64,000 nucleotides of DNA from Nocardiopsis sp. FR4 (lineage in GTDB: Bacteria; Actinomycetota; Actinomycetes; Streptosporangiales; Streptosporangiaceae), in contig NZ_VWVV01000004.1 in the NCBI RefSeq assembly GCF_009830945.1, positions 1 through 64,000 of the forward strand. Reading direction: 5' to 3'. The notes below the pieces were generated by a model. It saw nothing but the letters and a program-made list of their open reading frames with translations, had not been told where the DNA came from and searched no databases. Positions 9,818 through 19,588 of this stretch are shown piece after piece; positions within the stretch are counted from its first letter, which is position 1; every line of letters begins with the position of its first letter. The translations under genes were made by a program, and so were the position numbers.

Positions 9818-10800
9818 ATGGCAGGGCGTGGTGTACGACAGAGGGTCACGGCCGCGGACATCGCCAGGGAGGCGGGTGTCTCGCGCGCGACCGTCGGCTT
9901 CGTCCTGAACGACACCCCCGGTCAGAGCATCTCCGTTGGCACGCGTGACCGGGTCATGGACGCCGCGCGCCGGATGGCCACAGGCCGCGCAGGCCCTCGC
10001 CAGCGGGCACAGCAGGATCGTCCTGTTCGTCATGCCCGACTGGCCCGTGGACTACAGCATGCGCCGCTACCTGGAGGAGGCGTCCCTGCTTCTGGACGAG
10101 TCCGGGTACAGCATGGCGACCTACACGCCGCACCCCAGCGGGCGGTCGCGGCCGCTCTGGGAGACGCTGAACCCCGACGTGGTCGTCGGTTTCACCCCTC
10201 TTCTCCCCCGAGGAGCTGGACTCCCTACACGCCAGCGGCGTCACCCGGATCATCCCTTCGCCGGTGGCCCCGGAGACCGGCTTGCACGACGCCCCCGCGC
10301 TCACCGCGGGCCCGGTCCCGCAGGCCGAGCACCTGCACGAGCGGGGACGTCGCCGGGTGGTGTTCGCGGCCTCCGGCGATCTCCGGTTGGCGCCCCTGGT
10401 CCACCAGCGCGGGGCCGCCGCCCACGCGGCCGGTGCGCGGCTCGGCCTGGAGTGGCACGACCAGCACACGGTCGAAGGGGACAACGCCCGGAGCCTGGTC
10501 ACGAGGTGGCGCGACGAGGGGGTCACCGGCGTGATCGCCTACGACGACGACGTCGCGGCGACGGTGGTCGGCGCGGCCGTACGCGCGGGTGCCCGCGTCC
10601 CGGGCGACCTCGCGGTCGTCGGCCACGACGACAGCCCGCTGGCGTCGGTGTTGGTCCCCTCCCTGTCCACTGTGCGGATCGACACCGGCGCGCTCGGTCG
10701 GACCCTGGCCCAGCGGGCGCTGGACGAGGTGCTCGACCGCCCGCACGAGCACGGCCACCTCCCGGTGGCGACCGACCTCGTGCGGAGGGAGTCCACCTGA
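9818..10800 (+). pseudogene. LacI family repressor with two frameshifts
   Basis: The first frame (from the ATG at 9818) encodes a LacI helix-turn-helix, VTAADIAREAGVSRATVGFVLND, but breaks near 9985. The protein continues in the second frame (QAAQALASGHSRIVLFVMPD) and then, after about 10196, in the third frame (SPEELDSLHASGVTRIIPS through VIAYDDDVAATVVGAAVRAG and VVGHDDSPLASVLVPSLSTV) to the TGA at 10800. At the first break the family's GYRP stretch is missing as well; at the second a single extra base in the CCCTCTTC run explains the shift. Either the gene is decayed or the assembly has indels. The divergent neighbour is also broken, which favours real decay. Confidence 0.75.
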
Positions 10801-11068
10801 GGAAGGGGGTAACGGTCCACCGCGGAGGACCCGTCCCCCGTCCCACGGCCTCAGGAGACGCGGGGCACGGCGAGGGAGCCGCCGTCGGGTACCGCGCCGA
10901 TCTTGACCTCCGGCCCGTGCCGGTTCATGGTCCCGACCGGCCCTTCGCCGCCTCGTGGTTCGCTCAAGGAACCCGTCGAACGCGGCAGCGGCAAAATCCG
11001 CTACGGGCCAGCCGCCCGTGGAACGGCTCCGACCCGAGCCGAGGAGGACAAGGCCCGGGCCGGAGGGC

Positions 11069-11875
11069 TCAGGACCCCACGGGGGCCGTCTTGGCGGCCG
11101 GGGTGCGGAACACCTGGTGCGGCTGGAACACGCAGACGTTCGTCTCGCCCTGGACGTTGGCGTCGGTGATCTCCACGAAGTAGGCGTAGGAGGTGTCCGG
11201 CTCCAGTCCGGCGCCCACCTGCACCTCGCCCCGGTTGCGCCCGGCCTCGGGCATCCCGCGGACGCGCTGGATGAAGATGTTGTCCCACCAGGTCAGGTTC
11301 TGGGTGTCGAACTCCCGGGCCGAGGCGCCCCTGGCCAGGCGGTGGATGTAGTAGGCGTCCGGCCCGCCCATCCGGTCCAGGGTCCTCCACGAGCAGTGCA
11401 GCTCGCCCACCCCGGGGACGCCCGGCAGCTCCTCCCCGCCCGAGGGGGTGAAGGAGGCCAGCACCTCGCCCCGGTGGGCGGTGTAGCTCTCGACCAGGCG
11501 CCGCGAGACCGCGCTGTCCTGGCGGCGCGTGCGGGTCTGCACACTGCCGTCGGTACCGCGCACCTCGATGGTGTACTCGCCGTCGGCCAGGAACCCCGTG
11601 GGCAGGTTCACCATGTACCAGTAGTAGTCCAGCGTGCGGTCGTAGATGTGGCCGTCGGTGTTGGCCGCCGTGAAGCGCTGGTTGGTGAACTCCACCTCGT
11701 ACCCGCCCGGGCCGCGGGCGGTGATGGACTCCACCAGCCCCGGGGTGGGCACGCCGGGCGTGGGATGGAAGGACACCAGGAACTTGTGCTGCTCCTTGGG
11801 CAGCGGCGTCCCCTCGAAGTCCCAGTAGACGTCACAGGCCATGATGTCGTAGACGCGCAGTGGGGGGTGGCTCAC
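11069..11875 (-). CDS. Conserved-looking soluble protein of unknown function
   Basis: 268 residues from a GTG start (VSHPPLRVYDIM) with AAGGGA about 7 bases upstream; longer in-frame extensions have no ribosome binding site. The protein is rich in beta-promoting residues, Trp and Tyr, and has two fibronectin-III-like stretches (LLDYYWYMVNLP-like and LEPDTSYAYFVEITDA), so it may be built from beta-sandwich domains. There is no signal peptide or membrane segment. It is divergent from the Sua5 gene to its right. I do not recognise a family. Confidence 0.6.
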   Translation of the reverse strand: MSHPPLRVYDIMACDVYWDFEGTPLPKEQHKFLVSFHPTPGVPTPGLVESITARGPGGYEVEFTNQRFTAANTDGHIYDRTLDYYWYMVNLPTGFLADGEYTIEVRGTDGSVQTRTRRQDSAVSRRLVESYTAHRGEVLASFTPSGGEELPGVPGVGELHCSWRTLDRMGGPDAYYIHRLARGASAREFDTQNLTWWDNIFIQRVRGMPEAGRNRGEVQVGAGLEPDTSYAYFVEITDANVQGETNVCVFQPHQVFRTPAAKTAPVGS

Positions 11876-12267
11876 GGTGGTCCCTTCGCGGTGCGGTCGC
11901 TCTGTCACCGGAAGTGTGCGCCCGCCGGACGGGGCCGCGCATCGGTCGAACCTCGGATTCGGCCGGGCGCCCGGCCCGCCCGGCGGCGTCAGGGGTCGCA
12001 GCGGGGACACAGGCCGGGGTCGGCGGTGGTGCGTCCGTCGCGGCCACGCGGCGCCTGGCGGGCACTCGCCCCCTCCGACCCCGTACGGCTCCGCCAGCAC
12101 GGCGGGGCCGGGCACCGGTCCCGCCGCCGTAACCTGGGGTCGGAGCGCGCGGGCCCGCCGTCCGCGCCCGCTCCGGCACGACGCCGCCCGCCCCGCGCGG
12201 CGGGCGCACACCGCGGCCGTCCGCCGGGGGACCGGGGCCGGCACAGGACGAGGGAAGGTAGCGAGAG

Positions 12268-13263
12268 TTGACCACGTGGAGCGCCGCCGACATCGAGAAG
12301 GCGGCTCACGTGCTGCGCACGGGCGGACTGGTGGCGCTTCCGACCGAGACCGTCTACGGCCTCGGCGCGAACGCCGAGGACCCGGACGCCGTGGCACGCA
12401 TCTTCGCGGTGAAGGGCCGCCCGCCCTCCCACCCGCTCATCCTCCACATCGGTGACACCGCACGGCTGCGGGACTGGGTCGAGGACGTCCCGGACACGGC
12501 GCGCGTCCTGGCCGGGCGTTTCTGGCCGGGACCGCTCACCCTGGTCCTGCGGCGGGGACGCCGCGTACCCCTGGAGGTGACCGGCGGGCTGGAGACGGTG
12601 GCCGTGCGCGTGCCCGCCCACCCGGCCGCGCTCGCCCTCCTGGAGGCCTTCGGCGGCGGTGTCACGGCGCCGTCCGCGAACCGCTTCGGCTCGGTCAGCC
12701 CCACGACGGCCCGGCACGTCCGCGAGGAGCTGGGGGCCGACGTCGACCTCGTCCTGGACGGGGGTCCGTGCGGGGTCGGCGTCGAGTCGACCATCGTCGA
12801 CGCCACGGGGGAGGAACCGAGCATCCTCCGCCCCGGCGGTGTGGCGCGGGAGGACCTCGAGGAGGCGCTGGGAGGTCCGGTGTCGACGCCCGCGACGAGC
12901 CCGGTCCGGGTGCCGGGCCAGCACCCGTCGCACTACGCGCCGCACGCGCGGGTCGTCCTCGTCCCGCCCGAGGAGTTGGCGGGTGAGGCCGAGCGCCTGC
13001 GGGCGCGGGGCCATCGGGTCGGGGTCCTCCTGCCCCCCGCGTGCGGCGACGCCCCGGCGGGAGCGCACGCCGTCGTCCCGGTCCCCGCATCCACCGCCGA
13101 GTACGCGCGCGGGCTCTACGGGTTCCTGCGCGAGTTCGACCGGCGCGGATGCGAGGTCATCGTGGCCTCCCTCCCGGCGGACGAGGGCCTCGGGTTCGCG
13201 ATCGCCAACCGGCTCCGCCGCGCCGCGGGCCCCCGCCCCGCCGGGAACGGGGAACCGGCGTGA
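12268..13263 (+). CDS. L-threonylcarbamoyladenylate synthase, Sua5 type
   Basis: 331 residues, TTG start preceded by GGGAAGG. It makes threonylcarbamoyl-AMP from threonine, bicarbonate and ATP, the first step of the t6A37 modification of ANN-decoding tRNAs. The YrdC domain spans about 5-200, with the hallmark LPTETVYGLG, KGRPPSHPL, FWPGPLTLVL, APSANRFGSVSPT and VESTIVD motifs. The C-terminal third, after a linker that includes PGQHPSHYAPHARV, is the Sua5 domain, which distinguishes it from short TsaC enzymes. Length is usual for Sua5. It appears monocistronic and ends at a strong terminator hairpin. Confidence 0.93.
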   Translation: MTTWSAADIEKAAHVLRTGGLVALPTETVYGLGANAEDPDAVARIFAVKGRPPSHPLILHIGDTARLRDWVEDVPDTARVLAGRFWPGPLTLVLRRGRRVPLEVTGGLETVAVRVPAHPAALALLEAFGGGVTAPSANRFGSVSPTTARHVREELGADVDLVLDGGPCGVGVESTIVDATGEEPSILRPGGVAREDLEEALGGPVSTPATSPVRVPGQHPSHYAPHARVVLVPPEELAGEAERLRARGHRVGVLLPPACGDAPAGAHAVVPVPASTAEYARGLYGFLREFDRRGCEVIVASLPADEGLGFAIANRLRRAAGPRPAGNGEPA

Positions 13264-13295
13264 GACGCGTGCGCTGAACCGGGCGGGGCCGTCGG

Positions 13296-13337
13296 GGCGC
13301 CCCCGGCCCGTGTCGGCGGGCCGGGGCCGGGGGCGCC
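13296..13337. terminator. Hairpin terminator between Sua5 and snapalysin genes
   Basis: GGCGCCCCCGGCCC at 13296-13309 pairs perfectly with 13324-13337 across a 14-base loop. It lies between convergent genes, so it can serve both strands. There is no T-tract, as is common in GC-rich actinomycetes. Confidence 0.7.
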
Positions 13338-13361
13338 GGAGTCCGGAGCCGGTGCGCCCGG

Positions 13362-13937
13362 TCAGACGCGGTCGACCAGGAGCTGCCCGTCGGCGGCGCG
13401 CTGGCCGGCCAGGCCGCCGCCGTAGTTGGCCTCGACCCGCGAGCGCTCGGAGGCGTTGGGGTAGGGGTTCGTGCAGTTCACGCCGCCGGTGGAACCCGAC
13501 ATCAGTGACGAGCACGGGCCGGGCTTGGCGTCGGGCAGGCCCAGGCTGTGGCCGAGTTCGTGCGCGGCGATGCGCACCGCGTCGTAGCCCGCGGCGGTGC
13601 CCTGGCGGCCCATCCAGACGGTGACCTGCCCGCCCGGGCGCACCGGGCCCAGCTGGGCGCGGGGCCAGCCGTTGTCGGCGATGACGCGGATCTCGGCGCG
13701 CCGTCCGGCGGAGGCCGGTTCCAGGCGGACGTTGCTGACGCTGGAGTTCCACACGCGCACGGCGGCGGAGACGGCGGAGGTGTACTCCGCGGCCTGGCTG
13801 GCGTCGTAGTACAGCACGGTCTGGCGCAGCTGCTGGGAGTGCTCAGCGGGCGCGGCGGTGGCCGGTGCGGTTCCCACCAGCGTCAGCGCCAGCGCGCTCA
13901 GGGCGATCAGGAGGGGTGTGAGGAGGCGTCTCAGCAT
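13362..13937 (-). CDS. Snapalysin-like secreted metalloprotease (family M7)
   Basis: 191 residues. A signal peptide (MLRRLLTPLLIALSALALTL and an AxA cleavage site before AAPAEH) sends it out of the cell. The catalytic zinc site is HELGHSLGLPD near residue 130, the HExxHxxGxxD pattern of snapalysin, in which Asp is the third metal ligand. Cys pairs (PCSSLMS and VNCTNP) probably form a disulphide. The length is that of a snapalysin without a long propeptide. Snapalysin genes are often next to a LysR-type regulator; none is seen here. Confidence 0.88.
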   Translation of the reverse strand: MLRRLLTPLLIALSALALTLVGTAPATAAPAEHSQQLRQTVLYYDASQAAEYTSAVSAAVRVWNSSVSNVRLEPASAGRRAEIRVIADNGWPRAQLGPVRPGGQVTVWMGRQGTAAGYDAVRIAAHELGHSLGLPDAKPGPCSSLMSGSTGGVNCTNPYPNASERSRVEANYGGGLAGQRAADGQLLVDRV

Positions 13938-14129
13938 GGGGGTCTCCCTGGGGGTGAGGGTGCTGATGTTCTCGGTGACCCGGTGGGGTCGGGCTGATGC
14001 TATGTGTAGTGATGTAGCGCCACAAGATGTGCAGAACGCCTAATTTTCGCGATATCACCCTCGGGGAACGGGGTCCCGCGGCGGACGCCTCCGACGCGCT
14101 CCCCGCCCCCGGGCCGGGGGGACACCGCC

Positions 14130-14571
14130 GCCGGAGGCGGCCCCGGGCGGGCACGGCGTCGACCCCGCCTGGTGCGCTCCGGAGCGGGGGGAGATCCTCG
14201 GGGGCAGTCCCGAGGCCGCGGCCGGGCACCGCCTGCTGGCCCTGTGGTTCACGAACCACGGGGAGGGGCCCTGCGTGCTGGGCGGCTACCCCGACGTGGC
14301 CTTCGCCGACGGGGACGGCGGAGAGCTCGACGTCGCGGTCGCCCCGGGCGGTTCCCTCACGGCCGAGGACCCGGGGCCGGGCGAGGTCGCCGTGCCCGTC
14401 GGCGGCCGGGCCGTGAGCACCCTCAGCTGGGGCGCGGGGGCCCGGTCCGACCGCGGCGCGCGGGTGCTGCACGCCGCCCCTCCCCCGGGGCACCCCGGGC
14501 GGCCTCGCCGTTGGAGCTGGACGTCACCGACGGCGGGGAGGTCACCGTGACCGCGTGGAGGCTGGAGGACT
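14130..14571 (+). pseudogene. DUF4232 domain remnant
   Basis: One frame encodes a typical DUF4232 start: DPAWCAPERGEILGG, then AAAGHRLLALWFTNHGEGPC and VLGGYPDVAFADGDG. No ATG, GTG or TTG exists in this frame back to a stop at 14041, and no signal peptide is present. After about 14500 the reading continues in another frame (LELDVTDGGEVTVTAWRLED, stop 14571). Both the missing start and the 3' shift indicate a broken copy of a secreted DUF4232 protein. The function of DUF4232 is not known. Confidence 0.6.
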
Positions 14572-14578
14572 GACCGCG

Positions 14579-14611
14579 GGCGGGGGCCCGGCCGCTGGCC
14601 GGACCCCCGCC
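14579..14611. terminator. Hairpin terminator
   Basis: GGCGGGGGCCCGGCC at 14579-14593 pairs with GGCCGGACCCCCGCC at 14597-14611 (one mismatch, 3-base loop). It sits between the DUF4232 remnant and the convergent hydrolase gene. Confidence 0.65.
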
Positions 14612-14628
14612 CCGGGGTGCGCGCGGAG

Positions 14629-15477
14629 CTAGGTCAGGTTCTTGCTCTGGACGTCCCACTCGGTCGAGCACAGGCCGCAGTCGGGGCCCACGAACTGCTG
14701 CCGGGCCTGCTGGTCGCCCTTGAGCTGCCACTTGAGCCAGGCCACGCCCACCCGGCCGTACTCGCCGCCGTTGGGCTGGGCGAAGGTGCCGAAGTGGCCG
14801 ACGTCGAGGTGGCCCATGAAGGCGGGCAGCCCCCGGGGCAGGCGGCCGTAGTCGTCGACGGCGTTGGCGTAGGCGATGTCGCCGGGGCCGCCGGTGAAGT
14901 AGGCGATGGGCGCGTGCAGGCGGGTGAGCAGGTGGTTGTCACGGTCGGTCAGCAGCCCGCTGTTCCACAGCACGGTGGTGTCGATGCGCGGGTCGTCGGC
15001 GACCTCGTAGGTCTCCAGCCCGCCGCAGGACTGGCCCATCACGGCGATGCTGCCGGTGTCGAGGCGGCCCCGGTAGGGGCTGAACAGGCGGGTGTTCTCC
15101 GCGACGGCCCAGTCGATGGCCTCGGTGAGCATCTCGGCGTCGGTGCTGCCGGTGCCGCCCGGGCGCCCGTTCGCGATGACCAGGAACCCGTGCGAGGCGA
15201 ACTCGGTGAGGATGTTCTCGAACCACGTGCCGTCGGCGCGGCAGGCGCCGTTGCCCCAGGCCACGATGGGCAGCTGCTCGCCGGCGGGCAGGTTGACGGG
15301 GCGGTAGACGGTGTGGTTGCGCAGGCGCAGGGTGGTGACGTACTCGGCGTCGTAGGGGCCCGTGCCCCCCATGGTCTGGACGTCGGCGGACGCTGGCGAA
15401 GCGGGGATGACAGCGGCGGCCATGAGCAGGCCGAACAGGGCGGCCGACGCGCGGCGGAACAGGTTGGGTGATCCCAT
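14629..15477 (-). CDS. Secreted alpha/beta hydrolase, chlorophyllase/cutinase-like
   Basis: 282 residues from an ATG with GAGGAG 9 bases upstream. A signal peptide ends near PASPASA. The alpha/beta-hydrolase core shows a nucleophile elbow GQSCGG at about residues 145-150, a likely acid in GGPGDIAY and a likely catalytic His in DVGHFGTF; an oxyanion-like WGNGAC lies earlier. Two C-terminal cysteines (CGLC) could pair. The scaffold resembles polyester- and ester-cleaving secreted hydrolases, but the motif around the Ser (QSCGG) differs from the GHSMGG of cutinase and PET-hydrolase enzymes. The substrate cannot be read from the sequence. Confidence 0.8.
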   Translation of the reverse strand: MGSPNLFRRASAALFGLLMAAAVIPASPASADVQTMGGTGPYDAEYVTTLRLRNHTVYRPVNLPAGEQLPIVAWGNGACRADGTWFENILTEFASHGFLVIANGRPGGTGSTDAEMLTEAIDWAVAENTRLFSPYRGRLDTGSIAVMGQSCGGLETYEVADDPRIDTTVLWNSGLLTDRDNHLLTRLHAPIAYFTGGPGDIAYANAVDDYGRLPRGLPAFMGHLDVGHFGTFAQPNGGEYGRVGVAWLKWQLKGDQQARQQFVGPDCGLCSTEWDVQSKNLT

Positions 15478-15963
15478 CCGGATTCTCCTCGGGGGTGGAA
15501 AAGCACAACGGGGATTTTTCTCAGCGCGCTGGACACCGAATATTCGGCACGCGGAGAGAGGTGTCAACAACCCTTCGCGCAAGACCCGTGGTTGCACCGA
15601 TGGCCCCGTCCGCATTCACGCGTCCCCTGCCAAGGGCATCCGGAACAACCCCTTCCACCAGGCACGACTCCGGAAACGGCGGCAGGTGGCCGTTCCCCCG
15701 GAGCAGGAACGCCCGCACCGCAGACAGGGGAGGAAACGGCCCTCTCCCGGGGAATCCGCGTTCTCCCGCGATCCGGACACCCGGGGAAAACACGCCGCGA
15801 CCATTCCGTGGATCCCCGGCAACGGACACAACGCGCCGTTTTCCCCGATCCGGGCACGGCGGCCGGAATCCGCCTGTCGCTACCGGCGCGTAGGCGGGTA
15901 GGGGTAGTACCCGTCGGGTGGTGCCGCCGCCCGGCGCACCCGTCCCCGCCCGGAGGAGAAGAG
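15478..15963. other. Intergenic, no gene seen
   Basis: 486 bases between divergent genes. The first 120 bases probably hold the promoter of the secreted hydrolase. No supported reading frame, repeat or RNA was found. Confidence 0.45.
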
Positions 15964-16353
15964 ATGACGACCGCGTGGACGATCCCCGTTCCGGCCGAGG
16001 GCATGGCACTGCGGAGCCTGGTGATCACCGGCTCGGACCGGGACCTGGAGGTGCGCCTGGGCCGTGAGGAGGGGCCGCCGGTGCGGTTCCCGGTCTCCGA
16101 CGCCCGGGTGACCGCGACGGACGACGTGGCGCTGGACCTGTCCCGGTCCGAGGACGCCTGCCTCTCCCTGGAGTACACGGCCGCGCCCGGCCTGAGCCTC
16201 ATCGACGCGCGCGTGCTGTGGGACGAGGAGTTCCTCGACACCCCGGAGGTGGAGGAACGCCTGTCCGCCCTCTTCGGGGGCGGCGGGGAGCCCGTCCCGG
16301 TGCCGGACTGCTGCCTGCGCGTCGAACTGTCCCTGGCGGGACGGGAGGCGTAG
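15964..16353 (+). CDS. Small soluble protein of unknown function
   Basis: 129 residues, ATG start with GGAGGAGAAGAG immediately upstream, an excellent ribosome binding site. Acidic, with alternating beta-like stretches (LRSLVITGSDRDLEVRLG and CLSLEYTA) and a CC pair near the C-terminus (PDCCLRVEL). No signal peptide or membrane helix is present. No family is recognised. It is followed by the convergent dehydrogenase gene after 44 bases. Confidence 0.6.
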   Translation: MTTAWTIPVPAEGMALRSLVITGSDRDLEVRLGREEGPPVRFPVSDARVTATDDVALDLSRSEDACLSLEYTAAPGLSLIDARVLWDEEFLDTPEVEERLSALFGGGGEPVPVPDCCLRVELSLAGREA

Positions 16354-16397
16354 GCGGGCGCGCTCCCGGCCCCGCCCCGGTCCCCGCCCCCGGCGGT

Positions 16398-17444
16398 TCA
16401 GAGGTCGATCACGGTCTTGACGTCGTCGTCACCCGGGGCGAAGGCCTCGCCCGCCCGCTCCAGCGGCAGCCGCCGGGTGATCATCCGCTCCAGCCAGGCG
16501 GTGTCGGCCTCGGCCAGGGCCCGGGCCGCCACCTCGTAGTGCCGCAGGTTGGCGTTCACCGATCCGACCAGCACGTCGTTCTCCAGGACGATCTCGCGGC
16601 CGACCGCCCCGGCGTCGACGCTGAGCTTGCGCCCGCTCGTGGACAGCCCGGTCAGGCAGACGATCCCGTAGGTGGCGTTGTGGCGCAGTGCGTCGAGGAT
16701 GAGCGCGGAGGCGCCTGTGGCCTCGATGATCACGTCCGGCTCGCCGTCCTCGGCGATCTCGGCGACGCTGCCCGTGTGGTAGGTGGCGCCCAGGGCGGAC
16801 ACCAGTTCCGGTTTGACCCCCGTCTCCACGCGGTCCAGGACGTGCACGTCCAGTCCGCGCTGGACGCCGAGCAGGGCGGCCAGCAGGCCGATCGGACCGG
16901 CGCCGGTGACGAGCAGCCGCCGGGGCTCGAACCAGGCCCGGTTGCCGATCCGTTCGATCTGCTCCCACGCCTTGGCCACCACCGCGGTGGGTTCCAGCAG
17001 TACCCCCACGCGCTCCAGCACGGGGTCGAGCCGGACCGCGTAGTCGGCCTCCACCGTCCAGCGCTCCGAGCCGTAGCCGTGCCTGCCCTTGATGCCGCGC
17101 TCGGTGAATCCGCCGTTGCGGCACATGTCGAACTCGCCCCGCCCGCACGCCCCGCACGGCACCGGGTCGGGCCGCCGCACCACCCCGGCCACCAGGTCGC
17201 CGGGGACGAAACCGCTGTTGTCCGGGGCCTCGCGCACCCGGCCCAGCGACTCGTGGCCCAGGACGAGCCGTTCGGAACCGGGCGGCGCCTCGCCGTACTC
17301 GCCCTCGGCGATCTCGCGGTCGGTGCCGCACACCCCCAGCGCGACGCCGTCGACGAGCAGCTCGCCCGGCCCCGGCACGGGTTCGTCCACCTCGTCCACC
17401 CGTACCGAGCCGACCTTGGACGGCACCACCGTCAGAGCACGCAT
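16398..17444 (-). CDS. Zinc-dependent glucose 1-dehydrogenase-like MDR oxidoreductase
   Basis: 348 residues. It is a medium-chain dehydrogenase/reductase: catalytic zinc ligands Cys and His in GVCGTDREI and LVLGHESLG, a structural-zinc lobe CGACGRGEFDMC, the ERGIKGRHGYGSE stretch typical of archaeal/actinobacterial glucose dehydrogenases, and a Rossmann motif TGAGPIGLLAALLG near residue 180. It would oxidise a sugar such as glucose with NAD(P)+. An Asp (VLDR) after the second strand hints at NAD+ preference. The gene is monocistronic. The exact sugar is an inference from the family. Confidence 0.82.
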   Translation of the reverse strand: MRALTVVPSKVGSVRVDEVDEPVPGPGELLVDGVALGVCGTDREIAEGEYGEAPPGSERLVLGHESLGRVREAPDNSGFVPGDLVAGVVRRPDPVPCGACGRGEFDMCRNGGFTERGIKGRHGYGSERWTVEADYAVRLDPVLERVGVLLEPTAVVAKAWEQIERIGNRAWFEPRRLLVTGAGPIGLLAALLGVQRGLDVHVLDRVETGVKPELVSALGATYHTGSVAEIAEDGEPDVIIEATGASALILDALRHNATYGIVCLTGLSTSGRKLSVDAGAVGREIVLENDVLVGSVNANLRHYEVAARALAEADTAWLERMITRRLPLERAGEAFAPGDDDVKTVIDL

Positions 17445-17629
17445 ACTCTCCCCCTCCCCGGGCCCACGCCCTTCTTCTTCCCGACCGCTACCCGGCGGGC
17501 GGGCGCGGCAACCCGTCTGATGCCTCCCCCACCCCTCTGGCGTGCCGCGACGGCGCCGCCGGCGGACGGGCGGGGGCCCTGTGGTGTACTGGCTCGCGAC
17601 CGGATCGCGCAGGGGAAGGGGCAGGCGCC

Positions 17630-19023
17630 ATGCTGCTGGGCTCGGCCACCACGGAGGGGCCCGCGGTGCGGGTCGGGGACGACGCGCTCGACCGGGAGGG
17701 GCTGGAGTCGGCCGCGGCGGCCGTGGCCGCACGGATCCGCGGCGCCGGTGCCGTGGCCGTGCACGGCGAGGCCTCGCTGGGCACGGTCGTGGCCGTGGTC
17801 GGCGGTCTGCTGGCGGGGGTCCCGGTCGTGCCGGTCCCGGCCGACTCCGGGCCCGGCGAACGGCGCCACATCGTGCGCGACTCCGGCGCCGAACTGTGGC
17901 TGGGCCGCTTCCAGGAGGGCGCCGACCTGCCGACCGTGCCCGTGGACCCGGCCGAGCGCTCCTCCCTGACCCCCCCGAACCGCCGTCCGAGGCCGCCGCG
18001 CTGATCATGTACACCTCCGGGACCACCGGGCGCCCCAAGGGCGCGGTGCTCTCGCGCCGGGCCGTGGCCGCCGACCTCGACGCGCTCGCCGACGCCTGGG
18101 CCTGGTCCCCCGATGACGTGCTGGTGCACGGACTGCCGCTGTTCCACGTGCACGGGCTGGTCCTGGGCGTGCTGGGGGCGCTGCGCGCGGGCAGCCCTCT
18201 GGTGCACACCGTGCGGCCCACGCCCGGAGCCTACGCCGCGGCGGCCGGGGCCGGGGGCACCCTGTTCTTCGGGGTGCCGACCGTGTGGGCGCGCACCGCA
18301 CGCGATCCGGCCAGCGCCCGCGCCCTGGCCGGGGCCCGGCTGCTGGTGTCGGGCAGCGCACCGCTGCCCGACACCGTGGCGCGCGGCCTGCGGGCGGCGG
18401 CCGGGCAGAGCCCGGTGGAGCGGTACGGGATGACCGAGACGCTGATCACCGTGGCCGCGCGGGCCGACGCCGGGCGCCGCACCGGCTGGGTGGGCACGGC
18501 GCTGCGGGGTGTGGAGACGCGGCTGCGCGGTGAGCACGGCGAACCCGTTCCCGACGACGGGGAGAGCGTCGGTGAGCTACAGGTGCGCGGGGACACGCTC
18601 TTCGACGGCTACCTGGGGCCGCCGGAGGCCACGGCGGCGGCGTGGACCGGGGACGGCTGGATGCGCACCGGAGACGCGGCGGTGCGTGACGCCGACGGCT
18701 GGCACCGGATCGTGGGGCGGATGTCGGTGGACCTGATCAAGACCGGCGGGTACCGGGTCGGCGCGGGCGAGGTGGAGGCGGCGCTGCTGGACCATCCGGC
18801 CGTGCGCGAGGCCGCCGTGGTGGGCGAGGCCGACGAGGACCTGGGACAGCGGATCGTGGCCTACCTGGTGGGCGAGGGCATCGACCCGGAGGCCGTGGCC
18901 GGTTTCGCGGCCGAGCGGTTGTCCCGCCACAAGCGCCCGCGCGAGGTGCGCGTGGTGGAGGCGCTGCCGCGCAACGCGATGGGCAAGGTGCGCAAGGCGC
19001 TGCTCGGCGATGGGCGGGGCTGA
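17630..19023 (+). pseudogene. Acyl-CoA synthetase (AMP-binding) split by a frameshift
   Basis: The ATG frame from 17630 encodes an N-terminal AMP-binding region, then shifts at a run of seven C (17970-17976). The rest, from LPDPPEPPSEAAALIMYTSG onward, is in the next frame to the TGA at 19023. Joined, it is a normal length of about 464 residues. Core motifs are intact: YTSGTTGRPKGAVLS (P-loop), ERYGMTETL, GWMRTGDAAVRDADG and a C-terminal PRNAMGKVRKALL with the catalytic Lys. It would activate a carboxylic acid to its acyl-AMP and CoA ester. A one-base loss in a homopolymer could be a sequencing error, so the gene may be whole in the organism. Confidence 0.8.
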
Positions 19024-19030
19024 GGCTCCC

Positions 19031-19423
19031 CTACCGGGACCCCGCCCGCCGGGCGTCCCCGGCGGCCCGGTGCGCGATGACCGTTCCGGTGATCAGCAAC
19101 CCCAGCAGCACCGGGTAGGCCACGGCGACGACGGCCCAGGCGAGGGAGAGGAAGAGGGCCGTGGACAGGCCCGCGAGGGCGGACACCGCCGCCGCGGCAG
19201 CGGCGAGGTAGCCCAGGCGCACGGTGGCCGTGAGCCAGGGCCCGGCGGCCCGGTGCCCCTCGCGCCAGCCCTCGTCGGAGGCCATGGTCGCGCTCGTGCG
19301 CAGGCCGACCAGCGCGTTGCGCTCCAGGGCGCCGCTCGCGGTGGCGTTCCGGAGGTAGTGGGTGCTGCCCGCGACGACGGCGAGCCCGACGACGGCGGCG
19401 AGGAGTCCGACCAGTGCGTCCAT
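19031..19423 (-). CDS. SdpI family integral membrane protein
   Basis: 130 residues with about four hydrophobic helices. The loop NALVGLRTSATMASDEGWREGHRAAG after the first helix is the SdpI/YhfL signature. SdpI proteins are known as immunity proteins for the Bacillus killing factor SDP, but most homologues have no known partner and no SdpC-like toxin is visible here. The ATG start is followed by a first transmembrane helix at once. It converges with the acyl-CoA synthetase gene (8 bases apart) and lies 165 bases beyond the end of the caspase gene. Confidence 0.8.
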   Translation of the reverse strand: MDALVGLLAAVVGLAVVAGSTHYLRNATASGALERNALVGLRTSATMASDEGWREGHRAAGPWLTATVRLGYLAAAAAAVSALAGLSTALFLSLAWAVVAVAYPVLLGLLITGTVIAHRAAGDARRAGSR

Positions 19424-19588
19424 GGAAGGTGGCCTCTCTGGGGTGGTCCGGTGCGAGGCGGGGAACGCGCTCCCCTCAAGGGTTTGGACGGTGCGCCCGG
19501 CGGAGTCGTTCCCCCGGCGCCTCCGCCCGGGAGGTCCGGGGCCCGATCCGGCCACCGGTGTGCGCGGCGCGCCGCGGGCGCGACCGGG

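Noticed and set aside
13938..14040. LysR-type regulator expected beside snapalysin
   Set aside because: Neither strand near the protease gene encodes a LysR helix-turn-helix.
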